Assembly (NCBI GenBank): GCA_050084985.1
Contig: JBITNC010000001.1
Coordinates: forward strand, 113,584,001-113,648,000
Length of the DNA stretch: 64,000 bases
Direction of reading: 5' to 3'
Origin: Nageia nagi
Taxonomy: Eukaryota; Pinophyta
This document shows, in pieces, positions 43,506-55,140 of this stretch; position 1 is the stretch's first letter, and every line of letters begins with the position of its first letter. The notes below the pieces were generated by a model. The model had not been told where the DNA came from and did no database searches. It was given only the letters and a program-made list of their open reading frames with translations. A program made the position numbers and the translations under genes.

Positions 43506-44458
43506 TGTAATCATATTAGATGGTGTGCCACCTTTCATGTAAACTTTATTGGGAGGAAGAGAGGTCAGGTTGAAGAAGAGCACTACAATAGAATAATGAA
43601 GTACCTTACCTTTGAATTGCAAAATTGGGTAACCATGGGAGGAGATCTAATCAAGAAGGAGCCTTCTAACACAAGATTAGTTAAAAAAAAAAAAAAAGGA
43701 AAACGTGGAACATTCTTTGCGAGGGGGGAATGAGAAGCTTTATGGAAGCATGCAGAGGTCATGATTTGAATTTTTCTATGCAGATTGAAAGATTGTGGGT
43801 TTAAGGAGTTTGCATAGTGAATTTTGTAGAGATAAAGTTTGACTATGAGTCGATAGCAAAAGCAATTAGAATGCCAAATGTAGGCAAGGAACTAAAGAGA
43901 GAAACCAAATTAAGGAAAATGTAGGAGATCTTCAAGTTCAAGAAGTCTGGAGAGGATTATGGCACTTCAAGAATAGGGTATGAAAGAAAAACCATCCCTA
44001 AGCCATGACATGATGTGTTAAGAGCTCTAATGAAGTATGTGACATTAGAACATAGGTACAAGATAGTGTATGCATATCACTTTGGTTTATTCTATCATTT
44101 TAGGTTGAAAGGTGTAGAAATTGTGAATTTACCTTTCTTTATTTTGCACTCTATGGAGATTTCGATGAGGAAATGCAAACAAAAACCAAACAAAGCCCCA
44201 CTACATCAGAGTGTAATCAAGTTGGTATATGACATCATAGTGAGCAAGCAACCCCCTAGAAGCCCTAGGATCGATATTTTTAATGAAATTGAGCACACTC
44301 CACTTACCTTAATTATTGGTAAGAATAAAGCACATAAGCTAAAAGTTCAAAAAGATGTTGAGCCAAAAGCATGGAGGGCGAGTAAGGCAGAGATACGTGG
44401 AAACGAAAAGCATAGAGTAAAGTTTAATCCAGCTATTGAGATATTAGGGGATAGGTAA
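43506..44458 (+). pseudogene. Gag-position protein of a gymnosperm-type retroelement (unknown family)
   Basis: One protein can be followed across a shift at the A15 run (43683-43697): VEEEHYNRIMKYLTFELQNW, GGDLIKKEPSNTRLVKKKKK, then MRSFMEACRGHDLNFSMQIE, VNFVEIKFDYESIAKAIRMP, MKYVTLEHRYKIVYAYHFGL, VNLPFFILHSMEISM and LHQSVIKLVYDII, to TAG 44456-44458. The plan (short motif naming a G/N pair, a core with a YHFxLxxHFR-like helix, an LHQ motif) resembles large families of hypothetical proteins that I recall from gymnosperm gene sets and the putative plant transposon protein domain. That is recall, not a search result. Three stops lie inside. Confidence 0.45.
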
Positions 44459-45084
44459 TGGGCCAAAAGAAAATTACAAAAAAAAAAAGTGTTTTTTATT
44501 GAAGTTTAATCAACACCATAGGTAGAGAAAAGAGGTGATTGGGTGCAAAATGACTTGGAATAGAGGAAAAAGATAAAATGCAAAGAAAGTGAAGTAGCTC
44601 CTAACTATCAGCCCATTTCATTTAGGACAATAGGGAATAAAGCGAAGACACCTAAATAGGAAGCAATTGACTTGATGCAGAAAGTAGATTCTCAAGCTTC
44701 TAATGTGGAGGAACAACACGAACCCAACAAAGGCATAATCACTAAGAAGAATGGAGATTGGTAATACAAAAGGCAATGGATGTAGAGAAGAAATGAAGTA
44801 AGCATAAAGATAACTAAAGAAATAAGGTGGAGCCATTAGAGACCATGTTCATCCCACTAACTCTAAGGAAAAGGGATAAGGCAATGCCCATTATGATGCC
44901 AAAAGATAAATGGGTGCACAACAAAATGCCTTTTGAAGCTATAAGACTGAAAGTGCAGACAAGCATTTTATTTGAAGATGTTCCCCAAGATTCTACTCTT
45001 ACAATGAGGATGATGAAAAAGGTCTACAAAAAATCCTACAAACACAGTTATAAAGATAAATCCTTTATCTTTGAAAAAGGATAG
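44459..45084 (+). pseudogene. Downstream coding-like stretch, unrecognised
   Basis: After many stops, a clear open segment occurs at 44827-45084 (VEPLETMFIPLTLRKRDKAM, MPKDKWVHNKMPFEAIRLKV, DSTLTMRMMKKVYKKSYKHS). It may be the C-terminal part of the preceding protein. No domain is recognised. Confidence 0.3.
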
Positions 45085-45475
45085 GACTTGATATGTATTT
45101 AGCTCTTCCACACTTAAATTTTTGTTACAGTGAAGGAAGATTAAGATAGACAAAAAGGCCAACATACTAATGTCTTCCAACACACTTTTTATCCAGGTTG
45201 CTAACCAACGGTTGGATACATAAACATATAGTAATGTCTTTAGGAGCTGATATTTTTTGTTGGTTCACTTTCTTAAGTTGTTAGTAAGCAATACTAGGAA
45301 AAGAATAGAATTTGTTGATACAAAATCTTGTTGTATCTAGGAAAGTTTTGATGATCTTTACGGGCATATTGAAAATCCTATGTAAAGGTTTTGGAGATCT
45401 TATAAAACTCCATCTTTTTTTATTAATAAAATTACCCATTAATCATAATAAAATAAAATAAAAATAAAAAATCAA
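45085..45475 (+). repeat. Probable LINE 3' end
   Basis: The segment ends GATCTTATAAAACTCCATCTTTTTTTATTAATAAAATTACCC followed by AATAAAATAAAATAAAAATA. TTTTTATTAATAAAAT followed by an A-rich tail is the usual 3' end of plant L1 elements. It may belong to the LINE that begins at 41546, with the gag-like ORF inserted between, or to a separate copy. Confidence 0.45.
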
Positions 45476-45589
45476 CCAAATTCACAAATGGGAGGTGCGC
45501 AAGCACTCCATATAACCTGAAGAACCTTTGACTGTGAAGATCATTAGGAATGGAACATATATGCGTAGACTTTGATGTCACAAAACTCC

Positions 45590-45705
45590 AAATATCTACC
45601 ATAAATGCCAACAATGACCATTTAGATAACGATCCATTGTCTTTGATGTCCAAAACACCAATTATTTACAATAAATACCAACAATGACCATTTAGATAAC
45701 AATCA
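45590..45705. repeat. 70-bp tandem duplication
   Basis: CCAACAATGACCATTTAGATAAC at 45608 recurs at 45678, with similar sequence before each copy. Confidence 0.75.
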
Positions 45706-46084
45706 AGGGGGAACGCTTGAGATTCCATCTTAGTAGCAAAAGGCACATCTCCTCTTTAGTTGCCATGCAACTTATCAACTCTTTTCTAATCCTTACCTCT
45801 AAGAGTTGAATGATATGGAGGATTCTTAAATATGGAGGTTTAAAAAAAAACTTTGATGCCATGACAAAGGTTTAAAAAAAGATTATCCAATTAACGAGCT
45901 TATGCTATTTCATACAATATGTAGAAAAATAACTCAAAATTTATTATGCAAGTTACTACTAAAGTATTAGGTATCTAATTATTTAATAATTATGAACACC
46001 ATTACTAAATATAATGCTCAATATACATACCCCTACACCCATTTATATAATCATTCATTGATACTTAATAAATGGTACTAGAAT

Positions 46085-46370
46085 TGTCAACTCTTCTCAT
46101 ACTTACATTTTTAGTATTCACTGATACTTATTTTACAATAAATGTTAGTAGAACTGTCAGCTCCTCTCATGCTTTCGTTTTTATTATAATCTTGCAACAA
46201 ATAGTTATATATAAATCATATCCTCTCATACCAACGTTTTACCGCAACCTAAGAATAAATTGTTATATATGGTAACCTTATAAAACAAATCCTATATATC
46301 CTCTCATACACATGCTTTATAGTAACCTTAGAATAAATTCTTATGTAAGGCATATCCTCTCATACGTACC
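46085..46370. repeat. Diverged minisatellite
   Basis: TCCTCTCATAC-like words (46098, 46160, 46219, 46294, 46347 approximately) each precede a T-rich run and then AACCTTAGAATAAATT or an equivalent; units are about 55-75 bp. The open frame across it is a by-product. Confidence 0.55.
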
Positions 46371-47694
46371 AACCACGCATGTCGATTGAAAAAAAAATCG
46401 AAGTTTTATGCTTTAGTAGCATACAATGAACATTCAACTGCTTTGAACATAAAAAGCATTGTCTCAAAAAAAAATACAGTGGCATCTATTACAACCTTTC
46501 AATTAGATATGGACAATAAACTGCCTCCAAATTAAAGGTAAAAGTAAACGCCCAAAATGTTATATGAGTTTTGGAGTACCGTCCTCCATTAGATGCCAAT
46601 AATTTACAAGAGTCGTCAATACGATACAGACCCTGTAAGAATCAGATAATCTTGAAGGCTACTAGGACAAAAACATAATACCCTGAAAAAATAAAATAGC
46701 GGGTAGGAATCATCAAAAACTCTCACCTGTCACGTGCGTGGAAGGTAGCGTGTCACTAAGGAATCCAAGTGGTCAACAGTCCGCCTCAACAATTTTCTTT
46801 TACTTGTCAAGATAATCAAATGGTCTATTAACCTGTGACATTCTTCCAACTTACATGTGGGTGTGAAAACTAAAAGAAAATAATTACTTTCCATGCATCC
46901 CTTACAATTGCTTCAACATACTTGTGAATTAAAAACAAAAACTACAATGATATAAGCAAACAGTATCTATTGCCCTGTTTTTCGCAATAGTATTCCATGG
47001 AAACATTATTATAGGAAGTTATTCAACAAAAAAATGGTTTTAGTTATTCATGCATCCACAAACAGTTGGATTTTGCATTTGATTAGTACATTAAATCCAG
47101 GGATCCAATCTTTATTTCTAAAAGTTAATACAGTAGAGATGATCTAAACAAATTTTGAGTTTTATTTGTATGTGGTCGAATGGATTATCATATTCTAAAC
47201 ATATGTTTAGTTTGTTGCTCATTTCTTCAAGTTTCCTTCTTCAAGCGTCAAGAGAGACAAACACAAAGTATCTACAATGAATCCAATCCCGATAACTTGT
47301 TTGAGTAAATTAAGTATTATATCTGCTAATAAATATTGGACCTGGCTGGAAATGTTTTTCTTTGTGCTAGAATACACTCTCCTTCAATGGCATCATTTGT
47401 TTTCCTTTAAAGTTGACTTGATCCAAGGACCATCCAACATAAAAAAGGATGATTTTATACTCTGGCTGTCCATTTTCCCTAGCTAATAAGATTTGAGGCC
47501 TAAAGACCTTTCATCCAAGGAAAGACATAAAATTAGGTTAACAGGAATAATATTGTTTCAGAAATAAATTAATAGATGAAAACAAATATATTTTATAAAA
47601 GAAAGCAAATTCTTTCTAGAAGTCTAGCTCAGAAAGAAAGTTAGCTTTTTGAGCAAATCCATTTTAGAAATGAAGTTACATTTAGGGAAGAAAG
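46371..47694. other. No recognised gene; possible promoter-like G-box and a short ORF
   Basis: A CACGTG hexamer lies at about 46732 in CCTGTCACGTGCGTGG. A 69-codon ORF begins at ATG 47277 (MNPIPITCLSKLSI) and ends at 47486; I do not recognise it and its amino acid composition is unremarkable. I see no repeats. The stretch could be single-copy DNA. Confidence 0.3.
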
Positions 47695-49491
47695 AAAGAA
47701 GGTATATTAATGTCCTTGGGTGACCAAAAGCGGTCAATGGGACTATAAAATCATGGTCCGCCAACCAGTAAAGCCCTTAAAGGACTCTCCCTAAAATAAA
47801 AGTTAACATAAAATAAAAAGAGAGTCAAGTATAAATGCATCCCTGAAAGAATGATCTCAACCCTAAAAACAAGCTAGGAATCGAAATGAAAACCTGAGCC
47901 ACTAAGTGTTGTCCTAGACTACTCTAGTAAATATGCTAGTCGCTAAGAACCATGTCTGTGGTAGTGCTGTTGGAGGGGAAGAATGATGTGACTTTTCAAG
48001 TCCTCAACTGGGTTGGTCATGGAGGTGCCTCCTAATGCAATGTGTGGAGAGAGGAGGAGGATCAGTGAGTTGTCTCCTACATTTCCCCTCAAGGGTGGAA
48101 GCTCAGAAAAAGGATGTGATGTGACAATTACCTGTCTAATGCTTAGTGTTGGACATGAGATGCTCCCAAAAGAGACAGCTTTCTCGAAGGTAAAGAGCTA
48201 AGCATCATTGATTGGGGTGCTGAAAGAACGTGGATAGTGACCCATGTGAGTCTCTAAAGAGACAATGGTATCTGCCTTTGATCTCATAGTAGGTTGAGCA
48301 TTGAGCATCTGAAAATAAAGTGGTCCTTAGACTCAATCTCGAGAGATCAAAGGCGAAAGACTCGTAGGTCTCGGACTAAGTGGTGGTCTGTCTCGATCTT
48401 CAGTTGATGGAAACACACCCAAAATTGACCTAGGAACATCCTTAGTCCAAGGGGGAGGTGCAAGCTGTTGTAGTTAGGAAGGGAGATCATTTCATCATGA
48501 ATATGAAGGAACTGCTAAGTATAATGTGCCAACTTGGGCGACAAATGATGGACCAGTGAGATCCAAGTATGCTGAATGAAAGCATTGTATATCGTCTCAC
48601 AAATCTCAATCAAGGAATCAACTGAGGGGCCAGTCGAATCTCTCAAGGCATGGGTAAACTGTCAAGAGAGAAACCGAATCTCTGAAGGGTCTTGATAACC
48701 TCTGCAAACCAACATCGGAGACAACCCTAGGCGGCTAAGTCCATCGATGAATCTAGAGCTTTGACAAGTATTCGAGTATCACTAAGGCTAGATAGTCTGT
48801 CTAGACGACCAAGGTAGATGGCTACACAGGTGATGGCTCTCACCTGGAGAGCTTGGCAACCAAACTTTGCAAGCATGATGGGGTGAGGCACTATCCTCTT
48901 GCTTTGAATGAAGTGGGATAGTGTACTGACCAAGATCCTCTCTATTGTAGTCAAATCCATTGCTCTCATGTTGGATCCCCAAATCTCAATACCATAGAGA
49001 GTTGTGGGGGTAACTAAAGTCTGAAATAGTTGTAGCTTGGTCAGGATGTCTTGAAAGTACAACTAAATGCACTGTCTCTCCAAAGTAGATACTACAACGT
49101 AACCTCAACGAACTCTAGAAGGGGTCATTGTCCTCATGGAGAAACTAGGGCCCATAAAGAGCACTCCCAAGTAGGTGTATGAAGTGGTGGTCTCAATGAC
49201 ATCATCACGGAAGGTGATCTAGGTCTGATCTAGCATGGCCCTCAGGACATTGAAGGCCATAATCATAATCTTACTAAAGTTCACTACCAACTCCTGCCTA
49301 GCACTAAAAGAATCTAATGCCTCAATTAGTACGCCTTCGACTGAGTGAGAGAGAAGAATAATACCATCTGCAAAAAGGAAGATAGGAATGCAGCTACCAT
49401 GAAGGAGGAAACCTATATCTGGATCCATGGACTCAAGAATAAAAGACTTTTGCGATATAACTCCCAGGAGCACAAAAAGCTTCAACAACAC
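47695..49491 (-). pseudogene. LINE remnant, RT end and C-terminal domain, minus strand
   Basis: Read leftwards from 49491: IFLFADGIILLSHSVEGVL (RT box FADG at 49374-49363 in place of FADD), RQELVVNFSKIMIMAFN, then YTYLGVLFMGPS, LQLFQTLVTPTTLYGIEIWG, TTIERILVSTLSHFIQSKR and GCQALQVRAITC, and near 48400 HQLKIETDHHLVRDLR and IESKDHFIFRC, the C-terminal Cys-type segment. The arrangement is that of a non-LTR element different from the L1 copy at 41546. The T-rich to A-rich trend near 47700 may mark its 3' end. Several stops break the frame. Confidence 0.65.
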
Positions 49492-49842
49492 CAGAATCTA
49501 GGAGATCTCTGCCACAATCTATACAAATACAACCTACTGAGAATAGGATGGGGCAGGTTACTCTTTGCCCTTCAGTTTCCTTTTCAGACATCCATCAAAC
49601 ATATTGAGCATAAGTAATTGGAGATGGAGAAGGGCAGCATCCTAATGAACTCATAGCTTTCAAAATGTTTAGGAAGCTCTGCACTTTTACCTTCAGAATT
49701 GTTGACATACTGTCTTAGTCCTTCAGACACAGAGATATAGCACATCTGGTTGTGTTATCCTAACAATAAATTTATGCCTACCTGAATCTGTTTTAGAGGA
49801 GCTTGGTATCGGCTTCAAAACTTGTCTCAAGAGGCTATTTAA

Positions 49843-50079
49843 GTGTTTTCACAGTTCTATCATAAAGGACGGACTTTGGCACGAATGAGGCATAGAAAAG
49901 CATTCGTATGTCATGGTAAAACTGTATTTGATGTGCCCTCGAAAATGCTTCGTATTGCTATTGCTACTAGAAAGAAAGTGAATATTATTGTTAGTGGCCT
50001 TAACCCTCTCAATTCAATTTCAAAGATTCTTTGTTCATTCAAAGGGACACATTTAATGGAAGATTCTTTATTTGAATAA
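49843..50079 (+). other. Short unknown ORF interrupted by a TIR element
   Basis: The frame gives FSQFYHKGRTLARMRHRKAF, VCHGKTVFDVPSKMLRIAIA and SGLNPLNSISKILCSF, and ends MEDSLFE at a TAA that lies at the left edge of the TIR element. Skipping the element, the frame would continue in the right flank for about 30 more codons (KSQDDCNSKHHS). I do not recognise it. It is more GC-balanced than its surroundings, so it may be an exon or exon-derived. Confidence 0.35.
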
Positions 50080-50176
50080 TAGTTACCAGGGTCGGTAAGT
50101 TTGATTCGAACGGAAGATAAAAAATAGTTTGGAAGTTCAAGATTTTGTAAAAAGTTTTTTTCGGTTCAAAAAAATG

Positions 50177-50216
<40 letters not shown>
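50177..50216. repeat. (AT)n microsatellite
   Basis: About 19 AT dinucleotides within the TIR element; AT-rich degenerate sequence follows to 50380. Confidence 0.95.
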
Positions 50217-50219
<3 letters not shown>

Positions 50220-50375
50220 TTCTACAAATAAATTAATAAATACATAAAATTGAAATATATTACATTAAAATTCAAAATCAAATTATTATTGAAATAAATT
50301 AAATTAAAATATTACATTAAATTAATAAATATATTAATGAATTTAATACATTAAATTAATATATACATCAAATTT

Positions 50376-50379
<4 letters not shown>

Positions 50380-50437
<58 letters not shown>
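50380..50437. repeat. (AT)n microsatellite
   Basis: About 28 AT dinucleotides, just before the PPR fragment. Confidence 0.95.
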
Positions 50438-50439
<2 letters not shown>

Positions 50440-50451
50440 AAAATAGGACCA

Positions 50452-50740
50452 TTTCAACAAGGTTGTGCATGTGATGCATTTGTAGTGTTGCATTCAGAAG
50501 ACTGTGTTGCACCAGGGCAAGAGCATCCATGCTTTGATTCACAATCAGCCGAGATTCACAAAGACGTGTTTTTGTGCAAAACCCTTCTCCAAATGTATGT
50601 CAAGTGCAACCTCGTCAATGCTCATGGCGTTTTCAACATATCGATCGAGAAAGATGTTTCTTGGAATGTCATGGTTGCAGCCTATAGAAAACAAAGGTTT
50701 TCTCAGGTGGCATTGGACAACAAATTTTTCTAAGCATAAC
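50452..50740 (+). pseudogene. PPR protein fragment inside the TIR element
   Basis: Two overlapping frames together give a PPR pattern: HQGKSIHALIHNQPRFTK in one, then DVFLCKTLLQMYVKCNLVNA, HGVFNISIEKDVSWNVMVAA and YRKQRFSQVAL in the other. This matches GKxIHxxI...KDVFLCNTLLxMYVKCGxLxDAxxVFDxMxxRDVVSWNxMVAAY of PLS-class PPR proteins. A frameshift near 50565 separates them, and the sequence breaks off at about 50735. Only about one and a half repeats are present. Confidence 0.75.
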
Positions 50741-50949
50741 TAGGGTTTTTTTAATTTCAATCAGGACCGAACTAAACCGAATCAATTTGGTTTTTTCAAA
50801 AAATTCTGTTTGGACCAAACCGAACCTAGTAACTATGATTTGAAAAGAGTCAAGATGATTGTAATTCAAAACATCATAGCATTGAACATCATGGGGAATT
50901 CATGATGATCCAATGTCAAAGCTATTCATAGACCCCACAGAATTCAGGT

Positions 50950-51130
50950 GAAATATGCAATGTCTCGGTTGTTTGTTGAGTTGGTCATGTGTTGACCTTG
51001 TTGCAACCAGTGTCCCGTGTTCCATTCCCAGTACGAGACATACATGCTATGTAATAGCCTACTGCAAGCTGTCCATCCCATAGATCAATTGGTCTCCAGT
51101 GGACGTTAATATAATTTACCTTTACCTTTA
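50950..51130 (+). repeat. Possible tRNA-derived SINE
   Basis: GTTTGTTGAGTTGGTCATG resembles an A box region and GTGTTCCATTCCCAG (about 51017) a B box, spaced as in a tRNA head. The segment ends in TTTACCTTTACCTTTACC. No clear target duplication was found, so this is tentative. Confidence 0.35.
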
Positions 51131-51328
51131 CCGTTATAACAGTGGGGGAACAAGAGGTCTATGTGAAGATTCACACTTTAAAAGACATCCAAAGATTCCC
51201 TCTAATTCCAGCCAATGTGAGGCAACACAAAAGTCACCCTTGCAAGTGCAACAGAAAATAGAGACAACAGAATTCTTGCATGACTTGGAGAATGACCAAA
51301 GAAAGAGCAATGGAGGTCCTGCTGTGAC

Positions 51329-51545
51329 TAGAATCAAAAGAACTACGAGCATTTTTCATGATTAACTGGATTGGAGAACCAATCAGCTGAGGAGTATTTC
51401 ATTATTTACTTGATTAGACTACTAGAATCAAAAGAACAAAGAAACCCCTCACATACGTCAGCATCTTACATGATTAAGTGGATTGGAGGACCGATCAGCT
51501 GAGGAGACATTTCATTATTTACTTGATTAGAGTACTAATCAACTG
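51329..51545. repeat. Tandem duplication of about 100 bp
   Basis: TAGAATCAAAAGAAC occurs at 51329 and 51423. CATGATTAA(C/G)TGGATTGGAG, CAATCAGCTGAGGAG or a close form, and TTTCATTATTTACTTGATTAG occur in both units. The second unit carries an extra 18 bp. Confidence 0.8.
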
Positions 51546-53738
51546 AGGAGGGTCTGATTTGTAACAAGCCAATATGTTGTATTAACCAACAAAAAACATT
51601 TCCATTCATTAGATGATAGGATAGGAATAGGATTGTTTTAGAATGAAATCTAATGCATAAGATAATCTAGATTAGAAAAAAATTTAAATTATTCAGAAAA
51701 CCTATTTTAGAAAGAAAGCTAGAGTTAGGGATATGTACTCGACTTGAGTTTAGCCAAAACATTAGTGCTGAAATAGATGTTTATTATTGAATCTATATGT
51801 ATCAAAAAAGTCAGTGTAATAAGGATCATTCAATTTATGAAATCAAATTCTCTGTTTACTCCAGTTATAAATTGAAGACCGGTTTCTCTTTCAATGAATC
51901 ATTACAACTCTCTTTGTGCCCTTCTATAATCTTTTCGACAGATTTCTTTGCTCAAACTAACTCCCTTATTTCTTCTTTTTACAATCTCTTTTAATGACTT
52001 CATTCTCCTCCATTTCTTTGTCCAAGATTTGCAAAATCTGAGCCTTTTTCTCGAAAAATATTTTGCAAATGTTTCTTGAAGATTCGAGAGTTAATGTGGC
52101 AAAGTTTGGACTTTCATTTGACCTCCTTTGGGTGCAACATTGAACCAAAAGCCAAGACAATCTTAATCATTTTGCCATCTACAGCACTTTTTTCTATATG
52201 AAGTTCTGAAATCTAGGTGTTTTCTGCATCAATCATCTAAGGGTAAGAGACAAGACTGAAAACCTTCGCTGCAACATACTTGCACATTAAGAGCTGCTAA
52301 AGACAAAAGATTGAAATCCTTGAGGTCATGGATCTAGACATACCAACCATTGGTCTATAAGACGTAACTATATGAGGATGCAGGGAGATTGTTGTAACTA
52401 TACTTGACCAAAACTTGTTTATATAATGAACATATAGAGTACAAAAGGATGTACAAGGGGTGAAGGGAGGTCCTACATAAATGAAGCTTCTAAAACAAGA
52501 AAAATATACAAGAAATATTCTTGGAAAGCAAGAGAAGGAAAACACATAGAGACATGCAAATTATGTCTAATACAATTTGTTCATGAGACTCATCATATCT
52601 GACCTCAATATGTACCATCTAAGCACCAACTGCAATCTACCTGGCCCTTACTGTATTGTTTCAACAGTTTATTTTTATTATCTTTATTTAGCTTAAACTT
52701 TTATCAATTTGGAAAGATATACTGAATGCATTAATTACATTATTCAAGCAGTTAATCAAGTTGAAAAGGCCAAGACAAGTATACAAAATGGATACAATTG
52801 AGCAGCCAGATTTCCTGTCCCTTTCATTTCTTCATTCAATCTGCAATAAAAGAATTAAATTGTGTAAGTTTCATTCTATTTATCAAGATAGCATTTAAGA
52901 AAATTATACTTGCAAGAGCGCACAAAAAATAACATAAATTAGAGGTTGGAGAGACAAAAAAAGCCAAGTTTACAAGCCTTCTACGTAGAAAAACAAAGGT
53001 CAAACCACAAACGTTGAGGAATTTCATAGATTGAAACATTTAAATCTAGATATTATTTCATTCATGCTTTAAAAAATTTCGAATTTCCCAAGCTCAAAAG
53101 AGAGGCAAGACACCTATCTTCTCACACATGGAACTCATCTTTATTGGCATATATTCAGATATTCCAGCTCAAACTTCTTTGTTCACAATTTTATAGGTTT
53201 TCTCTATTTATTATTCTTATATATATTGTCTAGCTGGATTTATTCTATGATTCTTTGAACATTTTCCTTTTCTATGATTTATGCTTTGCCTCATAAATCT
53301 GAGTCAAGAGGCACAAAGATTTTTATATAAGGGTTGCACATTGATAGGCAGAACAGTTTGCATAAAGCTTTTTATCATGGGCTCCATGGTCCACCCATAT
53401 TCAATTTGTACATGCCTATAATTCAAATCAATTCATCATTTTTGGGAGTTTTGATGCATAACCTGCAGTTTTCAGCACCTGAAGTTTCAGTATTATATTG
53501 AATGTGGAGTTTATGAGAATAACTTAGAAAGATGTGCTCGTGGTTACAAAAATGTATTAATGTGGAGATGGGAGTTGAATTACACATGTTGATCACATTC
53601 TACATGATTGTTAATCTTCCAGCCCCATCTTGTAATTTTCATCAGATCTTTCAAAGGGAAATACCGCCAAGAAAAGTATTTTTTTGTTGAAGATGGAGCC
53701 TAATTATTTGGCTAAGTATAAAAAACAGCTATCTATTC
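51546..53738. other. No recognised gene
   Basis: I found no protein family, repeat pair or RNA gene here. Short open frames on both strands are AT-biased or low complexity. A possible retroelement feature is AAAAGGATGTACAAGGGG near 52442, but it is not enough to call. Confidence 0.4.
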
Positions 53739-54289
53739 GGTAATCAATATGCATAGGTCCAATGACCGATTGGCCTTTGATCAGCCAACCGATCCTCACT
53801 AATCGGCTTGATGGCAACTGACATGAAACCCGGTCAGTTTGATCGTGACCGATCACAAACCAGAGGGGCAAGTTTTCTATTTTAAGTCTTTGAACTTGAA
53901 CTTCAGTATAATTAGATTTGAGAACTAATGGTTGCATGTAATAGCATTTCTATATATTGTATATTCCTCTAGTAGATAGGTATGAAATAGAAGAGTGTGT
54001 AAAAAATAAGAGAATTCAATGAGTGAATTGTAAGAGAGACTGTTGTTAGATATTGAGAGAAATCTTTGTAAAAACGAAGAGGAAGGTACAATAGTGTGGT
54101 TGTAGGTTTGATCCCTTCGTGGCTTGGATTGATATAATACCAAGGACTTAATATTTCTCCATGAACGTAGCCCACATTAAGTAAATCACGTTATATCTTT
54201 GTTTCTCTTGTTGTATGTGTTTTGTTTGGTTTTTCTTTTGCGATTTAGAATAAGTTGGTCATCTATATTTTTTATAGTGGATCCTAACA
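53739..54289 (+). repeat. 5' LTR of the copia element
   Basis: It begins near GGTAATCAATATGCATAGG and ends GGATCCTAACA directly before the PBS. It lacks a clear TG at the start, probably through mutation. Confidence 0.75.
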
Positions 54290-54303
54290 ACTAGTATCAG
54301 AGT
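54290..54303 (+). promoter_or_regulatory. Primer binding site, Met tRNA type
   Basis: ACTAGTATCAGAGTG differs from the consensus TGGTATCAGAG at one or two bases and lies at the end of the 5' LTR. Confidence 0.65.
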
Positions 54304-54358
54304 GTTTGTTTTGTTGGGTACTCGATAGAAAGGAGGGTTTCTAGTTCAAGTGGGAGCA

Positions 54359-55140
54359 ATGGCAGAGGAAGGGAAATTCAAGGTTGAGAAATTCAATGAC
54401 CAAAACTTTCAGTTTTGAAAGATGTAGATGGAGGATTATTTGTATCAAAAGAATCTTTATCTACCATTGGGTGGAAAGGTAAAGAAATTGGTGTCTATGT
54501 CAGATGAAGAGTGGGAACTTCTCAACAAAAAGGCATCGAGAACGATAAGGTTATGCCTAAGAGCCACAATTGCCTTCAACATCTCCAAAGAAAAGACAAC
54601 CAAAGACCTCATGGTGACTTTGTCCAAGTTGTATGAAAAACCCTCAACTTCAAATAAGATATCCCTCATGAAACATTTGTTTAATATGCAAATGGCTAAA
54701 CGTGGGTTTGCTACTGATCACTTGAATGAATTTAACACGATTACTAATCAATGGAACTCGGTTGATATAGACTTTGATAATGAGATTAGGACTTTGTTGA
54801 TCTTGTGCTCGTTGTGAAAAAGTTGGAATAGCTTGGTTATGGCCATGGGCATTTATGCCTCACATTCAAGCACTCTAAAGTTTAATGATGTTGTGGGTGT
54901 TACCCTTAGCGAGGACATGTGACGGAAAAGCATAGATGAAACATCAAGTAATGCTTTGACTATTGAGAATAGGGGAAAATAGAGGGAGAGAGGCAAGATT
55001 CCAAACCATGGGAAATCAAAGAAGGGCAAGTCCAAATCCAGAGGAAAAGATAAATTGGAATGTTGGTATTGTAGGAAGAAAGGGCATCTAAAAAAATTTG
55101 TTGGTCTTGGAAAGGATATGGAAAAGAAAATAAATAGAGG
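54359..55140 (+). pseudogene. Copia gag
   Basis: From ATG 54359 the protein starts MAEEGKFKVEKFNDQNFQF, then TGA and TAG at positions normally Trp and Gln, and MEDYLYQKNLYLPLGGK, RTIRLCLRATIAFNI, LYEKPSTSNKISLMKHLFNM and MAKRGFATDHLNEFNTITNQ: the UBN2-type gag of Ty1/copia elements. A stop at 54815-54817 breaks it; downstream KSKKGKSKSRGKDKLECWYC and RKKGHLKK show the start of the CCHC zinc knuckle, whose last Cys is lost by a shift. Gag would form the particle and bind element RNA. Confidence 0.85.

Larger units (their letters stand above)
50070..50845. mobile_element. Non-autonomous TIR transposon (hAT-like) carrying a PPR fragment
   Basis: The left end reads ATAGTTACCAGGGTCGG and the right end, read inward on the other strand, ATAGTTACTAGGTTCGG. 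These are inverted repeats with two differences in 17. Flanks ATTTGAAT (50070-50077) and ATTTGAAA (50838-50845) look like an 8-bp target duplication with one difference, the hAT size. Inside are two long (AT)n tracts and a PPR gene fragment but no transposase. Further inverted similarity (TTCGGTT words) continues inward from both ends. Confidence 0.6.

Noticed and set aside
43683-43697. A15 run as the poly(A) tail of the L1 LINE
   Set aside because: The surrounding sequence reads as a continuous protein with polylysine at this run, and a better LINE-like 3' end lies at 45410-45475.
51797-53039. Several 60-80-codon frames on both strands
   Set aside because: No domain, start context or conservation signal visible; AT-rich chance frames.
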